Positions 11,998 to 22,600 of a stretch of DNA of 64,000 nucleotides are shown here, piece by piece. Positions within the stretch are counted from its first letter, which is position 1; the number at the start of each line of letters is the position of its first letter. A model generated the notes under the pieces. That model was not told where the DNA came from. It worked only from the letters and a program-made list of their open reading frames with translations, and made no database searches. The DNA lies in assembly GCA_037833965.1 (NCBI GenBank), contig AP031357.1, forward strand, positions 10,498,001 to 10,562,000. The letters are read 5' to 3'. The DNA is from Marchantia polymorpha subsp. ruderalis. Taxonomy: Eukaryota; Streptophyta; Marchantiopsida; Marchantiales; Marchantiaceae. Made by a program: the position numbers and the translations under genes.

Positions 11998-14100
11998 ATG
12001 GACGATTATCATGAGTTTGGGAGAGAGTATGCTGCAGAGATTGATGCATGGAGACGGCATTGGTCTCCGAACTACTCATCCATTACCCAGGGTGGTGTGG
12101 GTACCAGTGGAGCTGCGAGTATCGGCATCAGTGGAGGTGCGAGTAGTAGCATCAGCGAGGGTACCAGTGGAGCAGTTGGCGCAACTGGTACTAGTACCAG
12201 CAGCGGTACTGTTAGCATTGCCGGTGGCAGCACGAGGGGAGATGCTAGTGGCGTACCTTCGTTTAGCCCCATTCCTGAGTTCTTCCAGAGATTGAGGAAG
12301 AATTATCAGGGGGTGAAAACGAAGAAGTTGAGGAGCCTCCAGGAGTTTGAGCGGAAGACTAGTGAGAGTCTTCGTGAGGCATACACTCGTATGCGACGGC
12401 TCATCTCAGTTACTCACGGTGTGACTGAGGCACAGGCTGTCAAGTATTGGTATCGGATCCTGGACAGAGAGTTGCGGAGGAGAGTGCGTGATGCTACTCT
12501 CATGAGCGACTCATCACCCACATTAGCCCATGTGTTTGCTCTTTCTGAGAAGATTGAGCTTAACATGGTGGAGGAGAGGGTGGTGACGTCTACATTTGCG
12601 AGGGACACGACCACTACCTCACGTATCCCACATAGCCCAACACAGTCTCGCCCCATAAGTGGGAGTCGTGGAGGTCATACACGACATCTTTCAGGTCATA
12701 GAGAGCCTAGTGCGCGGCCACCACTGCCTTCATTTTCGGGTCAGCCACAGGGACCGTCATGTTGGACATGCGGAGGTAGCCATATGAGGAAGGATTGTCC
12801 CCAGGAGCGAGGGGGACAAACTCCACATGCTAGGCCACAGCCGGCACAGGTGACCTGTGATCATTGTCATCGACCGGGTCACCCTCGAGAGCGTTGCTTT
12901 GACCTTCATCCTGAGTTGAGATCTGGACGTAGAGGTCGTGGAGGTGATGCTCCACGAGGCCGAGGTGGTCGAGGTGGCAGAGGCGGTAGAGATGGTAGAG
13001 GTACTGGAACCATTGAGCGTACTGCAGCGAGTGCTACTTCCGCCACAGAGAGCGCTCTGGCTGCTCGGATTGAGCAGTTGGAGCAGAGGCTTGCTGCTAT
13101 GGCTGGTTTGGGGGCGAGCACTTCCACATCTTACGAGGGAGAGGATTTCTCCTATTTGGCCAGTGCAGCACAGGTTGAGGCATCAGTTGCAGTAACCAGA
13201 GGTGGTGCTCGCACTTCAGAGCCACGTGGTGCGACTGTGGAGTTGGACCCTCAGAGGGGTGATGGTGGACGTCAGTCTAGACTTCCCCAGTACTTTTTGT
13301 TGTCAGAGGTGGTTAGCAGTTCATCTATGAGACCTGCACCGCCTAGTGACACTAGAGTGAGAACTGAGGTTCTTACATCATCTGTGGTGGACGCAGACGT
13401 GCCATCTAGTGTAGTGATGCGGATTGCCACTTCAGTCTTGCGATCTCCATTGTTTTCAGCCACGGAGTTGATACACTCTGGTATTGATTTGGCTCGAGTA
13501 TTTCGGGTGGCAGCCACGTCGTGTGAGCGTGGGAGAGTCGCTGCTACGAGTGCCGAGATACGTGAGGATACAGTTGAGAACCCATCCTCAACGTCTACAT
13601 TGTTCGAGAAGACGACTTGGCAGGCCGCAGCGGCTAGGATGGAGTCCTTACCAGCTCGCCCAGCCATTGATCGCGAGAGTATTGTTCCTGGTGTATGTAT
13701 GGTGGACAACCGAAGTGGTCTATTTCGGTTAGTAAGTTCTACTGGACAGGTGTATGTCCCAGCCAGAGTTTTGTTGGATTCTGGTGCACAGCCCTTGATG
13801 TTGGGCAAGGCTGCATGCATTAGTTTGGGCATTCGGAGGTCAGAGTTGGAACCTTGCCCATTCCAGATCCAGACATCCCTTGGTGGCGCCAGAAATAGGT
13901 CTTACTTTATGACCAAGGAGAGCATAGCGGTGCAGTTGAGGCATGATCACCCTCATGATAGCTTGCAGTTTGGAGTTCGTGATGTGGTTACATCAGCAGA
14001 GTCATATGATGTGCTTGTTGGTGGAGTGGTGTTATACCCGATGGGCTTTCGGATGGACTATTGGACGGAGACTGCCGCATATCGTCCTGGTTGGCAGTCC
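11998..14100 (+). CDS. Outer element: gag and aspartic protease region
   Basis: The first ATG of the long frame is at 11998 (MDDYHEFGREYAAEIDAW). A Gly/Ser/Thr-rich N-terminal segment is followed by a gag-like helical region (about residues 100-200). Two CCHC zinc knuckles then follow: C-x2-C-x3-H-x4-C from residue 255 (CWTCGGSHMRKDC) and C-x2-C-x4-H-x4-C from residue 287 (CDHCHRPGHPRERC). Next come an RG/RGG-rich basic tract near 13000, suited to nucleic-acid binding, and a short coiled stretch (RIEQLEQRLAAM). The retropepsin-like motif VLLDSGAQPLMLG lies near 13770-13810. Gag packages the element RNA and the protease matures the polyprotein. The assignments rest on motifs. Confidence 0.8.
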
Positions 14101-14499
14101 GGAGATGGACGTTTGAGCGAGCTGCCAGTGAGATTTATTTCTCGGGATCGACCTCTTGGATCTTCATCAGCGGTCTTGGCATCTGTTGCGGGTTTTAGCG
14201 GAGTGCTTACCTGGCCCGATGACTTGTTGGAGGGGAACATGTCTGCCGACAATACCTCACTCTACGAGGATGTGGAGGAGGTTGTGAGTTTCACAGCGGC
14301 GGTGACTTCACCCTTAGATGTTCCACTGTGGAGTTCGTGTCAGGCACTACAGTTGGAGGCTGATAGGTTGGTGAGAACGGCTTGGAGTGAAGCCTCTTTA
14401 CCAGCAGAGCCAGACAGGGCTTCAGCTGATCGGCCCGTTAGTGGTTCTAGCGCATTGTCTCCATTGGTTACTACACCTATTGCATGGGAGTATTCCTCA

Positions 14500-15450
14500 G
14501 AGGGCGTTTGTTTGCTTGATCTTTTTGGTGGGATCAGCACCGGTTTGGCTGCGGTGTTGCAGTCAGGTATTCTCGTACGGAGATACTTATATGTGGAGAA
14601 GGACGAGACTGCACGTCGAGTCTCTTCACGACATGTTGCACAGTTGATGCGGCATTTTCCTTCGTTGTTGCCGCGATCAGCTGTCCGAGGATTCCAGAAG
14701 GCGTTGCCTTCAGACATTTTGTTGCTGGGGGCACCAGACCTTGACCGCGTTGGCCATATTGATATGGTGATTGCGGGTTGGCCATGTCAGGGACACACAC
14801 GCGCTGGACATGGGACAGGGTTGCATGATCCCAGATCTCGGATGTTTTGGGAGATGATGCGAGTGTTACGTCATCTCCAAGTGCACCAGACACGTTCTCC
14901 AGCATACATTCTGGAGAACGTACCATTGTTGGGTGACACTCGGGCCCAGTTGATGGCGAGTGTCCATCAAGTCCGAGCATGGATTGGATCAGCAGTACTG
15001 TTTGATGCTGCGAGGGTTGGATCACGGGCGCATCGTGCACGTTTGTGGTGGACCAACCTTTTGCCACGTGAGATATTGCGTCATGCCTATGATTCGGTGA
15101 AGCGTGATACTAAACTCACCGTTGACAGTATCTTGGATGTTTCCCGGCACTCTCAAGTAGTGAGAGTTGCTGACAGGTCACCTATGGCGTTGGTGAACCG
15201 CGTAGGTCAGCCTCGGATGGCTTTACCTACATTGGTCAGTTATCCGGCATCACACGCATATCGTGATGGGGGACCTGGACTACTATGGGACAGTACCCTA
15301 CATCAGTTGGTGGAGCCCAACGCTGATGAGAGAGAGCGTGCGATGGGGTTTCTTACTGGTGTGATCGCGGCTTCTTCAGTTTCAGAGACGTCGCGTCCTC
15401 AGGTTTTGGGTCAGGCTATGGACCTGAACTGCTTGACGTGGATTGTGAGC
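14500..15450 (+). CDS. Outer element: C5-cytosine DNA methyltransferase domain
   Basis: Lies in the same frame as gag/protease, between protease and reverse transcriptase. The conserved C5-methyltransferase motifs occur in canonical order. Motif I (S-adenosylmethionine binding) is VCLLDLFGGISTG from residue 837 counted from the ATG at 11998. The acidic YVEKDE follows. Motif IV is IAGWPCQGHTRAG, with the catalytic cysteine codon at 14785. Motif VI is YILENV, motif VIII is HRARLWW. A motif IX-like segment is NADERERAMGF and motif X is VLGQAMDLNCLTWIV, ending near 15447. The order is not the rearranged order of plant DRM enzymes, and the BAH/chromodomains of MET1 and CMT are absent. Expected reaction: methyl transfer from S-adenosylmethionine to cytosine C5 in DNA. 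Activity and sequence preference cannot be read from sequence. The nearest family (DNMT3-like, DNMT1-like or phage-type) is unresolved. Confidence 0.88.
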
Positions 15451-15839
15451 TTGGGTTTGGCCGAGCAACGCCGTTTGCGCGCAGATTTGGTGGTTTTAAC
15501 ACCACTTATTAGCTCATTGCCTACCGGGACAGTAGTGGCTATGGTTGGGGGCGACAGGCGAGATATTCGGCATCCTTGGAGTTTATGGGATGTGACGAAA
15601 GGACTTGCCAGAGTTGCAGCCCATGCAGTTGGAGAGGATTATCAGGTGGAGGTGGCTACGAAGGAGGGTACGGAGAACCCTTCTTTGCAGTGTGTAGCGT
15701 AGCAACCATTGACAGTGTCGCCTCCCTCTAGTGTGCCTATGGAGGAGGAGTGGGAGCCATTGATTAGTTCCCAGATCACAGGAGGAGAGAGGCGACGATT
15801 GACACAATTCCTACGAGACTATAGGAGTTGTTTTGCTTT

Positions 15840-17220
15840 CAGTATGAAGGAGTTGGGTGCGTTGATTGGACCCGGTATACGGATAGAATTGGCTAGTGAT
15901 ACGCCAATCTTCCGTCGTCCTTATCGGTACAGTGAGATGGAGAGAGATTTGATTCGGAGTAGGACGTTGGACCTACTAGAGGCTGGACTAGTGGAGTTAT
16001 CGCATGGTGAGTATGCGTCAGCCACTGTCATGCCGGTGAAGAAGGATGTACATGGCAACTACACGGATAGGCGCATGTGTGGAGACTACCGTCCTATCAA
16101 TCGGCAGACGAAGTCCGATAAGTATGCCATGCCTACACCTGAGGAGATCTTCGATGTGGTGGGACATGCGAGGATTTTTAGTACTTTGGATCTTCGGGCA
16201 GGATACCATGAGTTGCCAATTCGGGAGGAGGACAAAACCAAGACAGCGTTTTGGGGCGTCAACTCCCACGGCAAGGATTGTTTGTATCAGTGGCGATTCT
16301 TACCCTTTGGGTTGAAGAATGCACCTGCCGAGTTTCAGAGGGTTATGGACAGAATCCTGGCAGGGCTGGATTTTGTCAGATGTTACATTGATGATATCTT
16401 GGTGTTTAGTGACACTGTGGAGCAACACCAGATACACTTGCAGATTGTGTTTGAGCGATTGAGGGCTCATGGTTTGAGGTTACATCCTGGGAAGTGTAAG
16501 TTCTTCCAGGAGAAGGTTGAGTACTTGGGTCATGTGATATACCCAGGTGGTTTAGGAGTTCAGCAAGCAAAGGTGGAGGCTATTGCACGCATCCCTCGTC
16601 CCACGGATGTGAGTAGAGTTCGTGCATTTATGGGTTTAGCAAACTACTACCGGAGGTATGTGAAGGGATTCAGTGCTATAGCCAAGCCTTTGAACCAGTT
16701 GCTGAAGTCAGATCAGGAGTGGCAATGGGGAGATGAGCAGGAGAGAGCTTTTGTTGAGCTCAAGGCCAGGTTGGTGGCCGCTCCCATCTTGAGGAGACCT
16801 ATCAGAGGTCGTCCATACCAATTGCACACTGATTGGAGTATGTTGGGACTTGGAGCGGTGTTGACGCAGCGTGATGATGAGGGCAAGGAGTTTGTGGTTG
16901 CGTACGCTAGTCGTTCGAACAATGCAGCGGAGTCACGGTATAGTTCGTACGAGTAAGAGTGCTTGGCAGCGGTGTGGGCTGTGGCGCACTTCAGGTGTTA
17001 CTTGTTTGGTACGCAGTTCACCCTTGTTACTGATCATCAACCGCTCAAGTGGTTGATGGAGTCCGACAAGCTTACAGGGAAGCTTGCACGGTGGGCTCTC
17101 ATCTTACAGGAGTACGACTTTCAGGTGGTGCATAGACCTGGAGTTGCGAACCTAGATGCCGATGGTTTGAGTCGAAACCCATGCACTAGCCAGGAGGATG
17201 ACACTGGAGCTAGATGGCAT
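15840..17220 (+). CDS. Outer element: reverse transcriptase and RNase H region
   Basis: The reverse transcriptase shows STLDLRAGYHELPIREED, the LPFGLKNAPAEFQRVMDRIL block, and the catalytic YIDDILVFSD box (YIDD codons 16384-16395). A YLGHVI/GLGVQQAKVEAI tail and the connection region FMGLANYYRRYVKGFSAIAKPL follow. The RNase H shows YQLHTDWSMLGLGAVL near 16815-16860 and TDHQPLKWLM near 17030-17060. The order RT-RNase H is as in Ty3/gypsy. This part of the element is broken. Confidence 0.85.
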
Positions 17221-17879
17221 GGTGAGGTTGACGAGGAGATGGTGCCTGGTTGGCATGCATCTGCCTTCATGTGTTGGTTACGTGGGAACTCCAGCAGAGA
17301 GGATCATCTGACATCTTACTCTAGTCAGAGAGTAGATGGTCGATCTCCAGATCCTGAGGTTGAGGATGGTGGTATGGATCAGCGTGATGTACACGATGAT
17401 GCATTGGTGTTGGAGTTCCTACGGACCAGCATGGTGCCAGGCACAGTGGGTGCTGTAAGACCGGGTGTTGCACATATGTACTAAGTCTTAGAAGTGGTCA
17501 AGGGAATAAGGATGATTAGCCAAGGCATAGCTAAGACTAGCTAGTTATGACTAAACTAGTTAGTTATAACTAAGTTTATCTAGTCATGACTAAGTTTAGC
17601 TACAATGTCTATAGTTGGCGGAATAATTAGCGGACTTCTAGAAGAATGGAGTGAGCACTTCTATTTTGTCCTTTACAAGGAGTGAGCACTTCTATTTTGT
17701 CTTATACAAAAGTTCTAGATTCCAAGGGATTAGATATTTGACTAGAAGCTTGGATTTGATTGGTTTGACTAAATGTATGAAAGATGATTGGCTAGACTAA
17801 GTCTAATGTTGACTTAGTGGCTAGGAAGCTTGTAGAAGTTTAAAAGCTTCAAATGGCATGTCGCCACCTCAACCTTGGA

Positions 17880-17897
17880 TTCCAGAAGCTTCTAGAA
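17880..17897. promoter_or_regulatory. Four-unit heat-shock element in the 5' LTR
   Basis: The sequence TTCCAGAAGCTTCTAGAA is a perfect alternating TTCnnGAAnnTTCnnGAA array, the binding pattern of heat-shock transcription factor trimers. It lies about 115-130 bp upstream of the TATA box of the LTR. The 3' LTR carries the same site at 24873-24890. A shorter TTCTAGAA module lies at 17636-17643. Confidence 0.75.
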
Positions 17898-18010
17898 GGT
17901 TTAGGTAGGCCAATGGCATGTTGCCACGTAGAGAAGGTTAGTCAAACTTACCTAGGTAAAAGTAAGTTAGGAGAAATTACCACATGTTACTATGGTAACT
18001 TCTCAAGTAG

Positions 18011-18018
18011 TATAAATA
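18011..18018 (+). promoter_or_regulatory. TATA box of the inner LTR
   Basis: TATAAATA in a GT/GA-rich context, followed by a short palindromic stretch (GAGAGGT...ACCTCTC, 18020-18040). Placed in the middle to 3' part of the LTR, as expected for the start of U3/R transcription. Confidence 0.65.
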
Positions 18019-18318
18019 GAGAGGTAGAGTAGCACCTCTCAAGCAAGTTTGGAGAGTCATGTGTGAGGACTTGTTTCAATAATGAAGGAGTGAAGTTTTC
18101 GAGTATCTTGGAGTATCGACGTGTGTTTGCGTTTATGTGAAGAGGGTGATGTGAGGAGAGTTTGTGTGTGTGAGTTGGAGTGATACATGAGAGTTTGTGA
18201 GAGAAGGTGTTTGTGACATGAGTGAGAGTATGAATCCTAGTCTTCTAGAACCATGATGCGCTACCACAAAGCCATCAGAGGTAGACCTGAGTGAGAGTCA
18301 GCCCGGAGGTTGCATTTT

Positions 18319-18336
18319 TGGTTCCGTTGCCGGGAC
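18319..18336 (+). other. Primer-binding site of the inner element
   Basis: TGGTTCCGTTGCCGGGAC lies five bases after the 5' LTR. It resembles the complement of the 3' end of plant tRNA-Asp (TGGCGCCGTTGCCGGG...), with differences in the positions just after TGG. Athila/Tat elements commonly use tRNA-Asp. The match is from memory of the tRNA end. Confidence 0.6.
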
Positions 18337-18991
18337 CTCAATCTAGAAGGCGGAATGTTTAGGATTCGATTTCTAGCTCGAGAGAAAGTATCCATGAGGG
18401 ATCACTTGGTGTTAACATTGGGGAATGAAAGAGCGGAGAGTGTGCTTGAGAGCGAAATTCCCTTTGTTTATCCCATAGTCTCATATGATAGCCTAGAAGT
18501 GATTTTGTATGTTTTGTTCACGTAAACATGTCTTTTTGAGAGAAAAGTGATTTTAGACACCGAAGAAGTATTTTTGAAGTTTTTCTTCAAAGTTTTTATT
18601 GATTTTAGATTGGAAGATAGAGAACGTTTACGTTTTTGTTTTAGGTCTAGAGCATGTGTAAACAAAAAGATATGAGAGTTAGAAGTTGAGGGGTTTTCAC
18701 GGGTATCAAAAGTCTGCTCTCTGGAAAGTTTGTACAGAGTTGATTACTTTTTCTGTATTTCAATTTAGGCTTTGAAACTTCGTACGAGTGTGTATTAGAA
18801 GATAAGCTACGTTTGAGTCAAAATTTCACTGAGAGATCACGTCTAGAGACAAAGTTATTATGATTTGAAGTTGAGGGGGTACAAAAGCAAGATAACAAAG
18901 CAAAAGTTTTTGATTTCTTCATTCACAGTTTTCGTCAAGTAGATAGCGTTTCTGGGAGAGGTCTTTTGAGTGGTTTCTGTCTTATGGGAAA

Positions 18992-19435
18992 ATGAGTGAA
19001 CAAGAAGGTTGGAAGATTAGGTTATCCAAAGTACCTCAAGGCTTGGATGTTATAGTGTCTTTAGACTCCAATACAAGAGAATTCAAGGTAGAGTTTGAAG
19101 AAAGAGTAGTGAGTCAATCTCCAAGAGTCAAACGTGAAACTTGTTTTTATTGTGGAGAGGAGGGCCATAAGGTTGTCAATTGTTCCCTACGGAACAAAGA
19201 TAGAAGATTGAGGAGCAAGAGGAACTTGGGAGATTTGAAACTTCACTTGGGACCATCATCGCCACATGAATCCCAAAGCGCGACCTTCTGTGACAATTGC
19301 GGAGTGATTGGGCTACCAGCGGGACACGAATGCAGCAGAGTGAAGGCACTTCTGGAATCACTTGTGGAAGGGTTTGACGGCAAGCTAAGTGCTGAAACAG
19401 AGAAAGTGACCTCAGCGGGTTCAAGCTCCAACTGA
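18992..19435 (+). CDS. Inner element: small zinc-knuckle protein upstream of gag
   Basis: A 147-codon frame (MSEQEGWKIRLSKVPQGLDV) between the leader and gag-pol. It has one clear C-x2-C-x4-H-x4-C knuckle (CFYCGEEGHKVVNC) and a second cysteine/histidine cluster (CDNCGVIGLPAGHEC) with a different spacing. No gag helical region is seen. It may be an accessory RNA-binding protein, or a first exon or leader product. Most plant Ty3/gypsy elements lack such a frame. Family unrecognised beyond the knuckles. Confidence 0.6.
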   Translation: MSEQEGWKIRLSKVPQGLDVIVSLDSNTREFKVEFEERVVSQSPRVKRETCFYCGEEGHKVVNCSLRNKDRRLRSKRNLGDLKLHLGPSSPHESQSATFCDNCGVIGLPAGHECSRVKALLESLVEGFDGKLSAETEKVTSAGSSSN

Positions 19436-19656
19436 AGATGGAGATCATCATTCGAATGATGGAGAAGATGATGATGAGGGTAAGACTCATCGTATGCCTA
19501 GGAGAGGAGAGAGCTTTGGCTATCTTGGAACAACCAATTCCTTTTGTGTTTCCTTTGATGAATTACTCAAGGATGGAGTTAGTGTTGTTTATATTGTATT
19601 AGGAAGCCCCATATAAATTTCCAATAAAAATAAAAATAAAAAAAAATTAGTTGGAA

Positions 19657-22600
19657 ATGGGGAAGCTTCCGGTATTTTATGGGAGGGAGAATGAGGATGT
19701 AGAAGCTTTTGTTAGGGACTTCAAGAGGGCTTGCATAGGAAACAATGAGAGGAAGAAGGACGAGTGGGCTATGCTTTTGCCGGATTTCTTGGAGGATTCT
19801 GCTCTCAAGTGGTACAAGGAGTACAAGAGGGAGCATTCGGAGGACGACACGTGGGAGACATTAACGGAGAACCTGATCGAAAACTTTCTTCCCAGTGAAA
19901 GTTATGAAAAGTTGATGTGTGAGGTCACCTTCTTGAAACAAGGAGAGAACGAGAAGGTGAGGACCTATGTGGAGAGAACCGAGAAGTTGGAATCTAGATT
20001 CCACGTGGTGTTGAGGAAGGGCGGAGACGAAGTGGATGCTACAATGGTGGGGATAAGGGCGATGCTCATGAAGAACTTCGTTGGAGGTTTGAGACCTGAG
20101 ATTCGAAGTAAGGTGAGATACGAGAAGCCCTCTTCTAAGGCTGAAGCCATTCGAATTGCTATTAGAATGGAGGAGAGCTTAGAAGATGATGATTCTAGCT
20201 TGGTGGCTAGAGAAGTAGCTCCACCAGTTGTAGGAAGGTCCATTGTTTCAAACCCTTCTACTTCATCCACGATAGCGAATCCTAGTGTGGATTTTCAAAA
20301 TGAATTGAAATCTATCACGGAGACTCTAGCAGATCTCAAGATCAATGTAGTACAGTTGTGGGAGAAGAGGAATCAGAACGTAGGAGGAGGCTCTAGGGGG
20401 TATGGAAATTATCCTCCAAGAGGAAATCCACCTTCAGGAAACTTTGCGGTTTCTTGCTTTTCTTGTGGAGGTCCTCATTTCCAGAGGAATTGTCCTAACC
20501 CTCGACAACATGATGGAGTTCGGCACAACAACAATGCACCGGCCACGCAACAAGCCAAGGATAAGGGAGTAGCATCCATTGATGTATTTCCTCATCAATG
20601 CACTTTTGAGAAAGGGGAGAGCTCAAAATCGAAAGTGGATATCCTTGCTCATGAGAAGAAGCGTGCCCGATTTGCGGACGAGTCGATTTTCATGGAGGAC
20701 ACGCCAAGTCGAAGTACACGGTCAAGTGGAGTGAGTCAACCAAGAGTACCAAGGAAGAAGTTGGGCATGGATGACTTTTCCATTTCATCTTCTCAAGCTA
20801 AGTATGACGTGGTGGAGGATGTAGGAAATCAGAAGGCCAATATAACAGTTGGTCAGCTGATTGCCTTGAATCCAGCCATTCGGAAGGAGTTAAGAGGAGG
20901 TCTTATCTCCACAAGGACCAAGAAGCGGAAATCTAAGGGGAAGGCTCACATGACCAATGTGGGAGTTGGGGTGGTGGATGCGGCTGCTTCGGAGGTATGT
21001 ACACATGCTTCAAAGATCGAAGTGAGGATCAATGGACATGATGTATCAGATGTGTTGGTTGATGGTGGATCGGCTGTGAATGCCATGTCTGAGAGGTTGA
21101 TGCAGAAGTTGGGTATGCAACCTTCTAGACCTTCTAGCATAATTGTTGGTATGGCCAACAAACAGAAGGTAAGACCACTGGGGGTGGTAGACAAAGTTGT
21201 GGTTAGTGTGAGGGGAGTGCAAACTTTGCTTTCCTTCCAAATTCTCAAGGAAGCTAGCTACGACTTGCTGTTGGGACGTCCTTGGTTGAGGGCGGTAAGG
21301 ACTACGGACCGATGGCACAAGGGCTATTTGAGGATAGGCCCAAAGAACCATCGAGTTAAGGTTCCTTTGACGAGAGGAGGGGAATCCACCACTGACTCAG
21401 ATAGACCAACTGACGAGTATTGGGAATCTGAGAGTGAAGAGAGTGGTAGCTTTTCAGAAGTTGACACAGACATCTCAACTTCTGATCAAGAAACATCATC
21501 AGAGTACTCTTCTGATGATAATGTTCAAGTACAAGTCATTGCTGCCATGGAGTTGTTGCCTAGGCCTGGAGTGAAGAAAGATCCTGACAAAGTGGAGATG
21601 AGCGAAGAGGAGGTGTGTCGACGACTGTCCACTCTCAGGTTTGGTCCCAAGGTTACCAAGGAGGAAAAGGCAAAGTTTCTGGATATATTTCGCAAATATA
21701 TTCATGTTTTTGCCTTTAGTTACAAGGATCTTAAGCATGTGACGTTGGAGACTCATCGCATCGAGTTGGAGGAGAAAGCTCGTCCTATTCGGCAAAAGCA
21801 ACGCCGAATAAATCCACCTACGGCTCTTGTGGTGAAGGAGGAGATCGACAAGCTCAAGGAGGCTGGCTTCATCTACGAGGTAGAAAATTCTGAATGGGTG
21901 TCTCCAATTGTGATAGTGAAGAAGAAGAATGGTAAGCTACGAGTGTGCGTAGATTACAAAAAGTTGAATGCTGTCACAAAGAAAGACTACTATCCCTTGC
22001 CTTTCATAGATGAGATTCTAGAGGAGGTTGCTGGTCATGAGTGGTATAGTTTTGGAGATGGTTATAGTGGCTATAACCAAATCCAAATTGCCTTAGAAGA
22101 CCAACTCAAAACAACTTTTACCACTCCATGGGGAACCTTCGCTTTTAGAGTGATGCCGTTTGGTCTATGTAATGCTCCTGCCACTTTTCAAAGGTTCATG
22201 AATAGAGTGTTTGAACCTTTCATTGGAAAGTTTGTAAGGGATTTCATAGATGATTTTTGTGTTTACGGGAGGAAAGCGGATCATTTTGATCATTTGATCA
22301 AAATACTTCAACGGCTGGAGGAAGCTAAGGCTTCACTCAATCCAGAAAAATGCATTTTTGGATGTGAGGAAGGCCTATTGTTGGGGCATATCATCTCCAA
22401 GAATGGTATAGCGGTGGACCCAGAGAAGGTGACACGGATCATGGAGTTACCTTTTCCGGCGACTTTAACCAAGTTGAGGCAATTCCTTGGTATGGTGGGG
22501 TACTATCGACGGTTCATCTTGTCCTTCTCCAACAAAGCTCATGCCTTGACGAATTACATGAAGAAGGGAGTGGAGTACGAACTCATTTTCAAGGATGAAG

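Larger units (their letters stand above)
17454..18314 (+). repeat. 5' LTR of the inner element
   Basis: 861 bp, TGTAAGACCGG...GGAGGTTGCA. It contains a TATA box (TATAAATA at 18011-18018) and two copies of GAGTGAGCACTTCTATTTTG about 35 bp apart. It also contains several related GACTAA/AGTTAG units near 17530-17610, and multiple TTCnnGAA modules. It would supply promoter and polyadenylation signals. The identical sequence at 24447-25307 is the 3' LTR. Confidence 0.95.
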
